A stretch of 64,000 nucleotides of DNA from Plectosphaerella cucumerina (taxonomy: Eukaryota > Ascomycota > Sordariomycetes > Glomerellales > Plectosphaerellaceae): assembly GCA_020746995.1 (NCBI GenBank), contig JAGPXD010000006.1:744001-808000 (forward strand), written 5' to 3'. Both the position numbers and the translations under genes were made by a program. Below the pieces are notes generated by a model. It did not search any database and was not told where the DNA came from. It was given only the letters and a program-made list of their open reading frames with translations. Every line of letters starts with the position of its first letter. The first letter of the stretch is position 1. Of the stretch, positions 10,859 through 20,135 are shown piece by piece.

Positions 10859-11637
10859 TGCGTCTGATCGACGTCCTTGCTCGTATTCTTATCTGATGTT
10901 TCGTGGCAGGAGGATGTCCTTTTGGCGGGCGAAGGCGGGAGTGGTGACTTGAAGCCTGAGAGAGTTGCTCCAAGTCATCGATCCAGAGTCTCTATTTGAA
11001 TGTTTGGACTGGCCTCTGTATAATTCTCTGACCCCGGACCATCATCTCTTCCCTAAATCTCAATCAAGACCTGCCCATGGGGAAAGCCAAGCCCACGATT
11101 CAGGAACCCTGCCTGTCCCGCCGCAATTCGGTGTGGCTTGGTCCAGATCTTTGAAGTATGCCACTTTACCCGGCGCTTGTTGTAGTTGGTGAGAGAAGCA
11201 GTTCGGAGTCTGCACCCGATGAGGACTAAGGCAGTAGCATAGCATGAGGCGTTTGCTCACGTCTTTGCTCCATCCTCCACGGGGTCCCCGACCCATTTTG
11301 CATGTCTGCAGATGACTTTCTCCGCGGTAACCCCGGTGCCGGGTTTTCACTGGGATGAAGTGAGCACATTAGCAGTGCCGGTACTAGCCTCTCAGGGAGG
11401 CCGGGATAGCGGCTGGGGAGTTTGACCGAGGTGAGCATGATCTGGCCCCCTCGACGCCGGTTCCCAAGTGGCATCTCAGTCTATGCATGATGAGAATCCT
11501 GGATCAAATGAGAGATGATTGTAGGACTTCGTGTGACATTGAACTATCTTATGCTCATGTGTAAAAGTAATTTCAACTTGACATCCACCTTACAACCTAG
11601 ACCTCTGCTGTTACATTTGTCCAGCCATGAACCATCC
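10859..11637. promoter_or_regulatory. Permease promoter and dioxygenase 3' region
   Basis: This 779-bp interval is behind the dioxygenase stop and before the permease start. It contains the reverse-strand cluster motif at 11160-11173, plus CCCCGGACC at 11032-11040 and GGGGTCCCCGACCC near 11281. No coding content was seen. Confidence 0.6.
11160..11173 (-). promoter_or_regulatory. Cluster motif, consensus copy
   Basis: On the minus strand this reads CCGGGTAAAGTGGC, identical over 14 bases to the site at 13157 and followed by AT instead of AA. It is oriented the same way as the permease gene and lies 302 bp before its start codon. Confidence 0.7.
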
Positions 11638-12724
11638 CTAGAAGACCTTCGGCACAGGAGGGCCCCAGACTGACAAGGCATCCGGCCCAGCAGGAACGTG
11701 AGCGACCTTGGTTTCCGAGTTGACGAGATCACCATCAGCATAGTGTTCCTGGCAACGGTTAGATGAAGCTTCCCTCTTCGAGACGATGAGAATGACAATA
11801 CCAAGATGAACATACTGGGATCAAACCAGTAGTCGAAGACCTGGCTTCCAAGGACGTGCTGTTGAGACAGGTTGTCAGTACGACGTCCTCTGGGGGCCGA
11901 ACACAACTTCGAGAGAACAGGAGGCTTACCCTCCCAACACCCCAACAGAGCTGGTAGCCCTTCTGAACCAGATGCTGGTGGCCGAGCTGCTGAATATCAA
12001 AGTCGTGCACTTCGAATGCGGCGTGAGCAACGTTCAACTTCTGGCCAGGCTTGGCCATCTTGAAGAAAAAGGCATGATGATCGGTGAACTCGAGGCCGCG
12101 ATCAATGTGGAAGAAGCAGGTGATGGGCTCGTCGTTCTTGTAGACGACGTCAGACACGGCGAGTGCCAGTGTCTTGGTGTACCAGTCGAAGAGCTCCTGG
12201 TACTTTCCCTCGGGATACGTGACACCATAGTGGCCCCAACGGTGAACCGGGGCTGGACCGTGTTCGAACCTCTGGAACCGGCCTTTGCGGGGCTTCTCGT
12301 CCTCGTAGTTGACGGTGAGCTTCTCCAGATGCTTCTCGTCGGGTTCTCGGCGGGTCTGGCCGTGCACGAGATGGACCTTGTGACCCACGGGATCAGTGAG
12401 CGTGACTATCTCGCCGCCACCAGGGGCTTCGAGAGAAGTGATGGCAGATGCGCCTGGGATGTTGGCTGCACGCTCGAGCTCCGCGCGAGACTCAACCTCG
12501 TAGGCGGCGCCGCCGAACTCGCTTTCACCCTTTGCCTGGCGGGCGATGTAGACGAAAGGCTCGGAACCGTACCCTCTGTAGAAGACTTCGTCGCCTCTGT
12601 CTTCTGCGATCTCGAACCCGAAATCAGCGAGGAACTGCCTGGCCTTGGCTAGGTCATTGTGGTAGTAAACGACAAAAGCCGTCCGGAGAAGGCGAATGCG
12701 GGGGTCGTTCTCTGGGATGGGCAT
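11638..12724 (-). CDS. Type I extradiol (catechol 2,3-) dioxygenase, vicinal-oxygen-chelate fold
   Basis: Exons 11930-12724, 11802-11858 and 11638-11748, with introns of 71 and 53 nt (donors GTAAGC and GTATTG), give 320 aa in two VOC modules. The three expected Fe(II)/Mn(II) ligands are visible: His165 in RWGHYG, His234 in NVAHAAFEV, and Glu285 in LEHYADGD. His216/217 in TDHHAFF sit where the catalytic base lies. The 51-residue gap between the second and third ligands equals that in catechol 2,3-dioxygenases as I recall them. Such enzymes cleave catechols beside the hydroxyl pair. The gene shares a promoter with a fumarylacetoacetate-hydrolase-family gene, which supports a meta-cleavage route. 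The substrate is unknown, and another VOC activity cannot be ruled out. Confidence 0.87.
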
Positions 12725-13427
12725 GGTGCTTGGTGGCTTGGGGATCGGGAAATGGGTGGTATCGGTATGCTAGTCTGGGCAGCTCGATGTCTGTCTGATC
12801 CGCGGGTCTCATTCATATAGGGGAGTAGGTCAAGTCGGTACCTAAGAACGGGCAGGTACCTGTAGGAGAGGTACGTGGGCTTCAACCGGGCGAAACATGG
12901 GACCTGTCGGGCACTGTCGGTGGTCCCTTCTGCGTAGTACGGAGAGAGCCTTTGGTGAGGACTCGGAGCACAAGTTCTCTGGAGTTCCGTCATCATTCCT
13001 GTTGACTCCGTCCCCATGCCGGCCCGTTTGTCCCCGTGGCCTCCCGCCTGAGGCGTCGGGTGTTGGTGATGGTGGTGTCGGATCCGTGAGCCCCGCCACG
13101 CTTGGGTCTACCGTCTAAGTACCCCGCCGACCCCGCGGTCAGGGGCTGCAGTCCGTCCGGGTAAAGTGGCAAGCGCTGAGAAGTCGAGACAAAGCCCCAC
13201 GTCATTCCGACTCCTGGCCGGCATCTCGGGTGACATCCATTCTGTTCCTCGGCGGCTCACGAGTAGAGCCGCAGTGAGTGACCTTCGGAGCTGTCGATAG
13301 AAGCAGAGCATGCCTGCCATGTCTTCGCTCATCCCACTGCCGTTCTCTCCAAGTTTGCATGTCTGTCACTTTGCACTACTCACTCCTTAACGAATCTCAA
13401 CTATCCATTCCACATTCAATCCTCAAG
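12725..13427. promoter_or_regulatory. Bidirectional promoter, dioxygenase / FAH-family gene
   Basis: This 703-bp divergent region contains a perfect cluster motif at 13157-13170, preceded by the palindrome-like GACCCCGCGGTC near 13130-13141. It also has several GGTACC-type words around 12836-12872. No gene was seen in it. Confidence 0.65.
13157..13170 (+). promoter_or_regulatory. Cluster motif, consensus copy
   Basis: Reads CCGGGTAAAGTGGC, followed by AAGCGCT. The core is identical to the reverse-strand site at 11160. It lies 258 bp before the FAH-family start codon and 433 bp from the dioxygenase start. Confidence 0.7.
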
Positions 13428-14405
13428 ATGGCCGGCACAGAAATCTCTTGGGACAGGCTCGTCCGGTACTTGCCCGAGGGCACGACGGAAGGACCTGCCC
13501 GCTATGGCGAGCCTATCGTGACCGGCGACCAGCGCGTGGACGAGCTGGCTAGCAGCGGCACTCTGACAGTCAAGGTCCTCGAAGGGCCTAATATCTTCGA
13601 GGCCAAAGACACCGGAAGGGTCGAAAAGGTGGGAAGGCTGCTCGGGCCACTGACGCCGGAAGATGTTCCCATCATCCGCTGCATCGGCCTCAACTACAAA
13701 ACGCACAGTGAGTCTTCTGCCGTCCCGGATCGTCCATGGTTTTTGTTGGCGTCTTTCATGCCGGAGCAACTGCTGAAGGGAGGAATGCCTGCAGTTCTGG
13801 AGACGGGCCGGCCCCTGCCCACCTGCCCGACAGTGTTCACCAAGCCAGGCCCCTCGGTAGCTGACTTTGGCGAGGACATTCCTATTCCCAAGTTGGCTCA
13901 GCAGCAGTGCGACTACGAGGGAGAGCTCGTGGTGGTGATCGGGAAGCCGGGCAAGAATATCAAGGAAGAGGACGCTCTCGACCACGTGGCAGCGTACACG
14001 GCGGGCAACGACGTCTCTGCCCGCGACTGGCAGCGAGAGGCGTCCAAGGCCGGGCCCGTCCCTCAATGGACCTTCAGCAAGTCCTTCGACAAATACGCGC
14101 CCCTGGGCCCCTGCCTGGTGGCGTCCCATGTGCTGGGCGATGCCGGCAACCTCGGGTTGAAGACGATCGTGAACGGGGAGGTGCGCCAGGAGTCGAACAC
14201 GTCGGACCTCTGCTTCGATGTGCGCAAACTGGTGGCCTTTTGTAGCCAGGGTCAGACGTTGCAGAGGGGCTCCCTGATCATGACGGGCACCCCTGGTGGT
14301 GTTGGCTTGTTCATGAAGCCGCAAGGGTTCCTTGGTCATGGGGACCAGGTTGACGTCGAGATTGGCGGCATCGGTCGGCTTCGGAACCGTATTGTTTTTG
14401 AATAG
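13428..14405 (+). CDS. Fumarylacetoacetate hydrolase (FAH)-family enzyme
   Basis: Exon 1 (13428-13707) and exon 2 (13795-14405), separated by an 87-nt intron with donor GTGAGT, encode 296 aa. The splice restores GLNYKTHILETGRPLP, as expected for the family. The metal-binding DYEGEL (two acidic ligands), GNDVSARDWQ, KSFDKYAPLGP and GTPGGVG motifs are all present. Members hydrolyse, hydrate or decarboxylate 2-oxo acids and acylpyruvates formed after aromatic ring cleavage. Head-to-head pairing with the extradiol dioxygenase suggests it acts on that enzyme's ring-opened product. The exact reaction (hydratase, decarboxylase or acylpyruvase) cannot be told from sequence. No targeting signal is seen, so the protein is probably cytosolic. 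Confidence 0.88.
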   Translation: MAGTEISWDRLVRYLPEGTTEGPARYGEPIVTGDQRVDELASSGTLTVKVLEGPNIFEAKDTGRVEKVGRLLGPLTPEDVPIIRCIGLNYKTHSESSAVPDRPWFLLASFMPEQLLKGGMPAVLETGRPLPTCPTVFTKPGPSVADFGEDIPIPKLAQQQCDYEGELVVVIGKPGKNIKEEDALDHVAAYTAGNDVSARDWQREASKAGPVPQWTFSKSFDKYAPLGPCLVASHVLGDAGNLGLKTIVNGEVRQESNTSDLCFDVRKLVAFCSQGQTLQRGSLIMTGTPGGVGLFMKPQGFLGHGDQVDVEIGGIGRLRNRIVFE

Positions 14406-14905
14406 GCAGTCGTAAAGTGCTAGATTGGGTCCAAAATATGTTACTTGCCGTCTGCCGTCGTTCTAGGTAATGACAGGATGCTCTGCATGGGATGAATGGT
14501 GGAAGACTATGACCGAGATGGTTGCGAATTGAACGTGAAGGAGGAAAATTCAAGCCTGGGCGGACGGGACCGACCAGGTCACCTCAGCGCCTACTAGTAC
14601 CTGCTTCGGATCAGCTGGACCGCTAGGGGGGGCTAAGCCGCTAAGGTACAGGTACCCAAGTACCTGGAGAGTTAGCGTGTCAGTGCCCGGGCGCCCCAGG
14701 ATTTCCCCGCACCCCTCCGAGTCGCGCCTGCCCCGGGCGAGTCGCAGCTAGATATTTGCCCAGACCTCAGCTCTTCCACTTCCAATGCTTTCCTCCTCAA
14801 CCATCGTCGTTCCCCTCCATTTCTTTCGAGCACGACTTCAACTTGTACGTCCTCAGGGATGACACCCGTCAACTCCCTGGTTCTCCCCTTACTTCGCCCT
14901 CCTTC
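14406..14905. promoter_or_regulatory. Promoter and leader of the regulator gene
   Basis: This 500-bp region contains GGTACAGGTACC words at 14645-14668 and a pyrimidine-rich stretch before the regulator's ATG. I found no convincing copy of the cluster motif here. The regulator's frame stays open upstream of 14906, back to 14756, but has no earlier ATG. Confidence 0.5.
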
Positions 14906-17734
14906 ATGTTGTTCCTCTGCCCCCAGTGCCCAAAAGAGTTCACCAGCCAGGGCTCCTTGTCTCGACACCTGCAGAACCACTCACAGTCTGCGAGGCACGT
15001 CTGCAATGTCTGCAGTGTCGTCTTCCGCCGCCGCGACCTTCTCACCCGCCACATGAGGTTGCACGACCCCAGCTCCGCTGCTGGCGGCTCTGACGCCGAC
15101 CAGCCATCGTCCACCGACGACGCAGCAGGAGCAGCAGGAGCAGCACCAGCAGCATCAACAGCAACAGCACTCGGGCGCTCTCGTCCTCGCCCTGCCGGCA
15201 CGACCACCGCCGTATCCAGGAAGCGATGCCATACCGCCTGCGACAGGTGCCGCGAGCTAAAAATCAAGTGTGATGGCCAGGCGCCCTGCTCTCGCTGCCG
15301 TAGCGCAAGCAAGACCTGCGAATTCGACCGCCTCTCAAACCGGATAAGCCATGTGCCAGTAACCACCGGGGAAGCCTCCTTCTCCTCTGGCAACAGCGTT
15401 TCGACCGATGCTGGTCCTCACGCCACACATCCTTCCTTCTCATCTCCAGGCATCGACGACGGCGGTCCCGAGGGTGTTATTTTCGAGGAAGGTCCCGTTG
15501 TCCACGAGGACGCCGACGCCAATGCCCCTTTCACCACCGCCTTTCCCTCGTGGGACCCTGCCTTTACCGACCTCACTCCCTGGCCATGGCTTCACGAAAA
15601 TATCTTCCTATCCGGCGACCATTCGGGCATATTTGGCGGTCCGGCTGTCCCTGATTTCACCTTTTCTGCAGACATGTTCTCCGAGGCACCACTTGTCGCC
15701 CTGCACGAACCGACCCTGCATCATGGCGATGCTCTCGAAGGAAGCAGTACTCGGCTTGATGCTGTCTTGCCAGTCACGGCTACAATATCTGGGGGTTTGA
15801 TATCCCATCCTGCCGCCTCCAAGTCCCAAACATTGCCAACCTCCACGACCACTGCTCCTCGGCTGGCGACCCAGGGTACCGGCGCCCCCGAGCCTCTGAG
15901 TCCTCCCATCGATGGCCCTAGCTGCACAGCTCCGCCACAGGCCGATGTCCGCACTCTCAAACAGCGCGCGGTAGACGATCTGATCTTGCTGGCTGTTCAA
16001 GGGGGCTATGGGGATGGACAACCTCGCACCAACCCATTAGCCCTCTGGGCGCAGGCCCCCTCGAACCTTCCCTCGGCTTTTGGCTTGAGTGCTGGCCCAG
16101 GCTTGGATACCAACGCCGACATCCTCGCCCACTTTGTCAAACTGTACAAAGACCACTTCCATCAGCTGTGGCCACTGCTCCCCCGACGAAACCTCAACAG
16201 TGGCGATATGCACCCCCTGTTGTACCTGACTCTGGCATCCATAGGCGCAATGTACATGGGAAGAGCTGGCTCGGACTGCGGTTCGTTCCTGCATAATGCG
16301 GTGCGACGTCGTGTCGTCCTACCGGCAGAGCTGGACGAATCTGACGACCATCTGGTCTGGCTGGCCCAGGCTCGTCTGCTCACCCAAGTCGCCGCCCTCT
16401 ACTTTGGCCAGCCGCGGGGCTTCTCGTATGCACAGCATCTGGGGACGCTCCTGACCGCACAGGCCCGTCGCATGTGTCTCTTCTCTGCCGAGTATCACCA
16501 CCAAAGGGTCAGTCACTTCAACCGATCCAAGGACGTGGCAAATGACGCAGAACGGTTGGATCTTTGGCTTGCCATCGAGGAGCGACGACGTCTCGCTTTC
16601 GGTGTCTTCCGCGGCGACACCTTCACCAGCGTCCTCTTCAACACCAAGCCGCTCGTCACGCTGGATGAGATAGGGCTCGAGTTCCCCTCATGCAACGCCG
16701 TGTACAACGGAGAAGGCGTCGACCCCCGGGTAGCCCTAGAGATGATCGAACATGACCGCGCCCTGAGCCGGGACCTGCGCGCCTCTGATGTCTACCACAT
16801 ACTCTTGGAAAGGAACGAGATGCTGCCACCACTGGAGCCGATGGCGCACGAAATTCTGTTATTTGGCCTTCAACTACTCGTCTGGCGATTCTCACGTGAT
16901 CGCCAGGTGCTGAAGGGGCTGACGGGCTCTCACGGTTTCGAAGACGAGTTCAACCCGGAGGTCATCCACAACGCACTCGAAGAGATCGCTGGGCCGCCTC
17001 TAAAGAAACAACGGCGGGAAACGGTCACGTCAGAGTCAGAGTCCCTCGACGTCAGGTCTTATCAGATGAATGACTTGATTACCGAGCGCCGAAGGCTCGC
17101 GGCCGCCTTGTCCAAGTGGGAACGCGCACTGCCGCTCGCCAAGACCTTTGCGAGGACCGAGGAGGACCGCAGCTACGTACTGAGCAGCCTCATTCTGTAC
17201 CACCTCAGCCTGCTCCGTCTCTATGCCCCTGTCGAGGACATCCATCAGATTCATTACCGGCTGGCTGACAACCGGCCCGTCTCGACAGAGCTCATTGCCG
17301 GCGTCCAGGCGTGGACGCAGTCGCCGCAAGCCCGCACAGCCGTGGAAAGAGTCCGGTCCGTGTGGTCCCTGATCACGCAGGAGACTCAGCTCGTGCGCGC
17401 GCGGTCTAGGTTCAACTTCAATGCATACGTCGGCCTGCATCACGGGGGAGCCATCCTGTGGGCGTATAACGGCGCTCGACTGAACGAGCCTGACGAAGAA
17501 GTCGCTCGCATTGACCCCGGAGGTACGGGATCATCGCCGAACTTTCCTCTGCACACCGACAAGGCTGGGAACAAGAAGATTTTGGAGACTTTCGTCAAGC
17601 TGTTCCATTCGATGAGTCCGGCGCAGTGGTCGTCTTTTGCCGAGGTCACCACCACTCTTTCTACTCTTGATTTTCCGACGAGCGCCCTGGATCAGATAGG
17701 AGTGAGAATGACAGAGCAGGCGAACCCCGCGTAA
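14906..17734 (+). CDS. Transcription factor with two C2H2 fingers and a Zn2Cys6 domain
   Basis: A single-exon protein of 942 aa starting at the first in-frame ATG. Two C2H2 fingers lie at about residues 5-25 (CPQCPKEF...HLQNH) and 33-53 (CNVCSVVF...HMRLH). An Ala/Ser-rich linker follows, then a Zn2Cys6 binuclear cluster with Cys112, 115, 122, 128, 131 and 138. The rest resembles the fungal_trans middle homology region, with helical segments from about residue 390 on. This compound DNA-binding architecture occurs in some ascomycete pathway regulators. It sits inside the metabolic block between the FAH and P450 genes, so it is the natural candidate activator for the shared 14-base promoter motif. 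That link is inference. The protein should act in the nucleus. Confidence 0.92.
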   Translation: MLFLCPQCPKEFTSQGSLSRHLQNHSQSARHVCNVCSVVFRRRDLLTRHMRLHDPSSAAGGSDADQPSSTDDAAGAAGAAPAASTATALGRSRPRPAGTTTAVSRKRCHTACDRCRELKIKCDGQAPCSRCRSASKTCEFDRLSNRISHVPVTTGEASFSSGNSVSTDAGPHATHPSFSSPGIDDGGPEGVIFEEGPVVHEDADANAPFTTAFPSWDPAFTDLTPWPWLHENIFLSGDHSGIFGGPAVPDFTFSADMFSEAPLVALHEPTLHHGDALEGSSTRLDAVLPVTATISGGLISHPAASKSQTLPTSTTTAPRLATQGTGAPEPLSPPIDGPSCTAPPQADVRTLKQRAVDDLILLAVQGGYGDGQPRTNPLALWAQAPSNLPSAFGLSAGPGLDTNADILAHFVKLYKDHFHQLWPLLPRRNLNSGDMHPLLYLTLASIGAMYMGRAGSDCGSFLHNAVRRRVVLPAELDESDDHLVWLAQARLLTQVAALYFGQPRGFSYAQHLGTLLTAQARRMCLFSAEYHHQRVSHFNRSKDVANDAERLDLWLAIEERRRLAFGVFRGDTFTSVLFNTKPLVTLDEIGLEFPSCNAVYNGEGVDPRVALEMIEHDRALSRDLRASDVYHILLERNEMLPPLEPMAHEILLFGLQLLVWRFSRDRQVLKGLTGSHGFEDEFNPEVIHNALEEIAGPPLKKQRRETVTSESESLDVRSYQMNDLITERRRLAAALSKWERALPLAKTFARTEEDRSYVLSSLILYHLSLLRLYAPVEDIHQIHYRLADNRPVSTELIAGVQAWTQSPQARTAVERVRSVWSLITQETQLVRARSRFNFNAYVGLHHGGAILWAYNGARLNEPDEEVARIDPGGTGSSPNFPLHTDKAGNKKILETFVKLFHSMSPAQWSSFAEVTTTLSTLDFPTSALDQIGVRMTEQANPA

Positions 17735-17935
17735 CGACGTAGGGCCGCCAGCATTGAACAGTTGAATCGCGTCATCACGTGTGAGCGTCTTGTTGGTATG
17801 ACTGATTTTATCGGGATCTCCTCATCTTGCCATAAGTTCACCCTGATTATCTTACATGGTGTATCTAGCTAGTCGCGACATCCTGCCCAGCTTTGTCGTC
17901 GTTCTGTTTATTCAGACGTCTGGCTAGATCAAGAA

Positions 17936-19521
17936 TCACGCCTTGGGCGGTTCCTCTGCCCTGACAAACTTGAGCCAACAATGCCCAGTTTTTGAGCCAG
18001 CCGCAAACACATCAGCCAACTCGAGCGTGTCGTTCTCATGTCCTGGAGGGGTAACGACTTCGAAGAGCCTCAGGATCTTGCCAATCATGTACTTCAGCTC
18101 CGTCATGGCCAGGTTCGATCCGGGGCATGAACGGCAGCCGGTACCGAAAGGAATCCAGTTGGCCCTCATGCGATCTGTGGAGTGCAGCCAGCGGGCAGGG
18201 TCCCATACCTCGGGCTTGGGGAAGACGTCCGGCAGCTGTCCCTGGTTCTGCGCACCAGTGGATGCAATGACTCCCTTTGGCACCTTCAGGCCTGCCACCT
18301 CGATTGGCTTTCCGAGATGTCTCTCCAGGGGACCGGGGATCATGGGGAAGAGGCGCATGGTTTCTCGGATGACGCCGTCGAGGTACGGGAGGTCGAGGGT
18401 CTTCTTGATCTCAAAGTCGTTCGAGTCGGGGAAGGCATCGACGAGCTCGGCGCGGAGTGTTGCTTGAGCGTCTGGGTGTCTGGTGAGCAGCCAGCACGCA
18501 AAGGCAGCGGTATGCGAGGTCGTGGACGAGCCGGCTGCGAGCATCTCCACCATGTACGCGGGGACATCCTGCAGGGGCACGGCTGGCGCGGTGGAGGAGT
18601 TCATCGACTGAAGCATGGAGAGGACATCCTTCTCTCTGTGCCGCATCTCCTTGTTGCTCTGCCAGCGCTCCATGGCCTCGCGGGCGGTGATGTCCATGTC
18701 GTTGCAGTCGTTGCGGAGCTGCTTCCACTTCCTGCTGCCAAAGGCGGCGACGAGGAAGTCGGCCCCCGGGATGAAGCTCTTGGTGGCGTTCCAGGTGCTG
18801 AAGGCGTGGAAGCGGCGGAGGAAATCGGGCATCTCGGCGCCCTTGTCGGTGCTCTTGGAGAGGAGGGTGTCGGTCTCGCCCCAGAGGACGTCGGTGACAA
18901 TGTCGAGGGCGAGGAGGCGGAAGGCCACGACGCCGTCGACGGCGGTGTCTTCCTTGACGTGGGCGTCCAGGAGGTGGATCATCTCGTCAATGTGGGATTC
19001 GATGCTCAGCACGAGGGTGTCGAGGTTGCGGTTCTGAAAGCACTGGAGGAGGTTGTTCCGAGACGGGGACGCCGTGGCGTAGTCGATGAAGCCGAGGGTG
19101 GAGGTTACGCCTTTCCAGCTTCCCATGGAGGAGTAGAAGCTCGTCTTGAGCGAGGAGCGGTCGTAGATTGTCTTCATTGCCGTCTCGCTGGTCGTGTGCA
19201 CCTGGTCTGGAGCGATGACCACGATGGGACCGTACTGATGAAGCAGCCTCGTGACATATTCGGTCCTCCTCTTTTTGAACGTGGCGTACTGTAGGGGGAT
19301 CTTGGAGACGCGGGCGTACCATGGCCCGGGAACATGGCGGACGGGGGAGAGGAGAAAAGGGTAGACGAGCTGGGGGTCACAGAGGCGTCAGTTGGAAGAC
19401 ACTGAGGGTGGCTGGGGGGGCCAGAAAGTCATACCTTGGTTCCAACGAGATACAGGGAGAGGAAGATAGCGAGACACTGCACCGGCGTGACTTGTTCAAA
19501 GAGCAGACGGAATAGCTTCAT
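17936..19521 (-). CDS. Cytochrome P450 monooxygenase
   Basis: Exon 1 (19435-19521) and exon 2 (17936-19369), with a 65-nt intron, encode 506 aa. The N-terminus has a membrane anchor (CLAIFLSLYLVGTKLVYPF), then the proline-rich VRHVPGPWYAR hinge. The I-helix oxygen-activation motif is AAGSSTTSH, the K-helix ExxR is ETMR, and the haem loop FGTGCRSCPG keeps the Cys ligand and the usual FxxGxRxCxG spacing. It belongs with microsomal class II fungal P450s and would reside in the ER membrane with a reductase partner. It is divergent from the flavin monooxygenase across a promoter with a cluster motif, so a hydroxylation or O-demethylation step in the same pathway is likely. The substrate cannot be deduced. 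Confidence 0.92.
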
Positions 19522-20135
19522 GTTTGCGAGGGCTTCAACTTGAGACTCGGTGTGTACATTGGTTGATGGACGGAGAGGAATGGGGAGCACCTGACGTCTG
19601 AATCTGCGCCCTCGGTGATATATCCGATACCCAGTGCTTCCGGTCTGCGTACGGCGAATCGCGGCCTGCCTGTTACATATTACGTCTGTCCACACATTCC
19701 GCAACACGGGTGTCCAGCAAGCAGAGGGGATGGGCGCCTCTCCGGGGCACGGCCAACTGCCGACTTCAGTGATTGAACCGACTCCCGGGACCCAAGGGCA
19801 TGTAGCATCTCTATCCGAAGTGCCTATCGGCAGTCCGTAGGTCGATCTGCTGGACGTGGCTACCCCGGACCCCGGACCGGGTAAGGTGGCAAAGGAGAAA
19901 GGCGGAGGGCGAAAGGATGGCTCCCCGACCGGGGCCGGGACTAGGCCAGACGGCAATGAATCCGGGGTTGACCACATTTAGCACCCGGTACCTGGACTCT
20001 ACTGATGGAGCGGCTCTTCGGATGTAAACGCCGCCGCGTTGAGCCGTGGGGGAGGTATGAAATGAGGACCATCCGCCAACATGGCTTACACCAAGGGGAA
20101 ACGAGCAAATCACAGCCAGAAAATAGCAAACCAAC
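19522..20135. promoter_or_regulatory. Bidirectional promoter, P450 / flavin monooxygenase
   Basis: This 614-bp divergent region carries tandem CGG half-sites (CCCCGGACCCCGGACCGG at 19863-19880) that run directly into a cluster-motif copy at 19877-19890. No gene is supported within it. Confidence 0.65.
19877..19890 (+). promoter_or_regulatory. Cluster motif, one mismatch to the consensus copy
   Basis: Reads CCGGGTAAGGTGGC, differing from the consensus copies only at position 9, and is followed by AAAG. It lies 356 bp from the P450 start and 246 bp from the flavin monooxygenase start. Confidence 0.7.

Noticed and set aside
14756..14905. N-terminal extension of the regulator
   Set aside because: The frame is open but contains only non-ATG starts; the first ATG is at 14906, just before the first zinc finger.
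18182..19294. 370-codon plus-strand open frame
   Set aside because: Exact antisense of the P450; its Gly/Glu/Val-rich translation is the usual shadow of a GC-rich gene.
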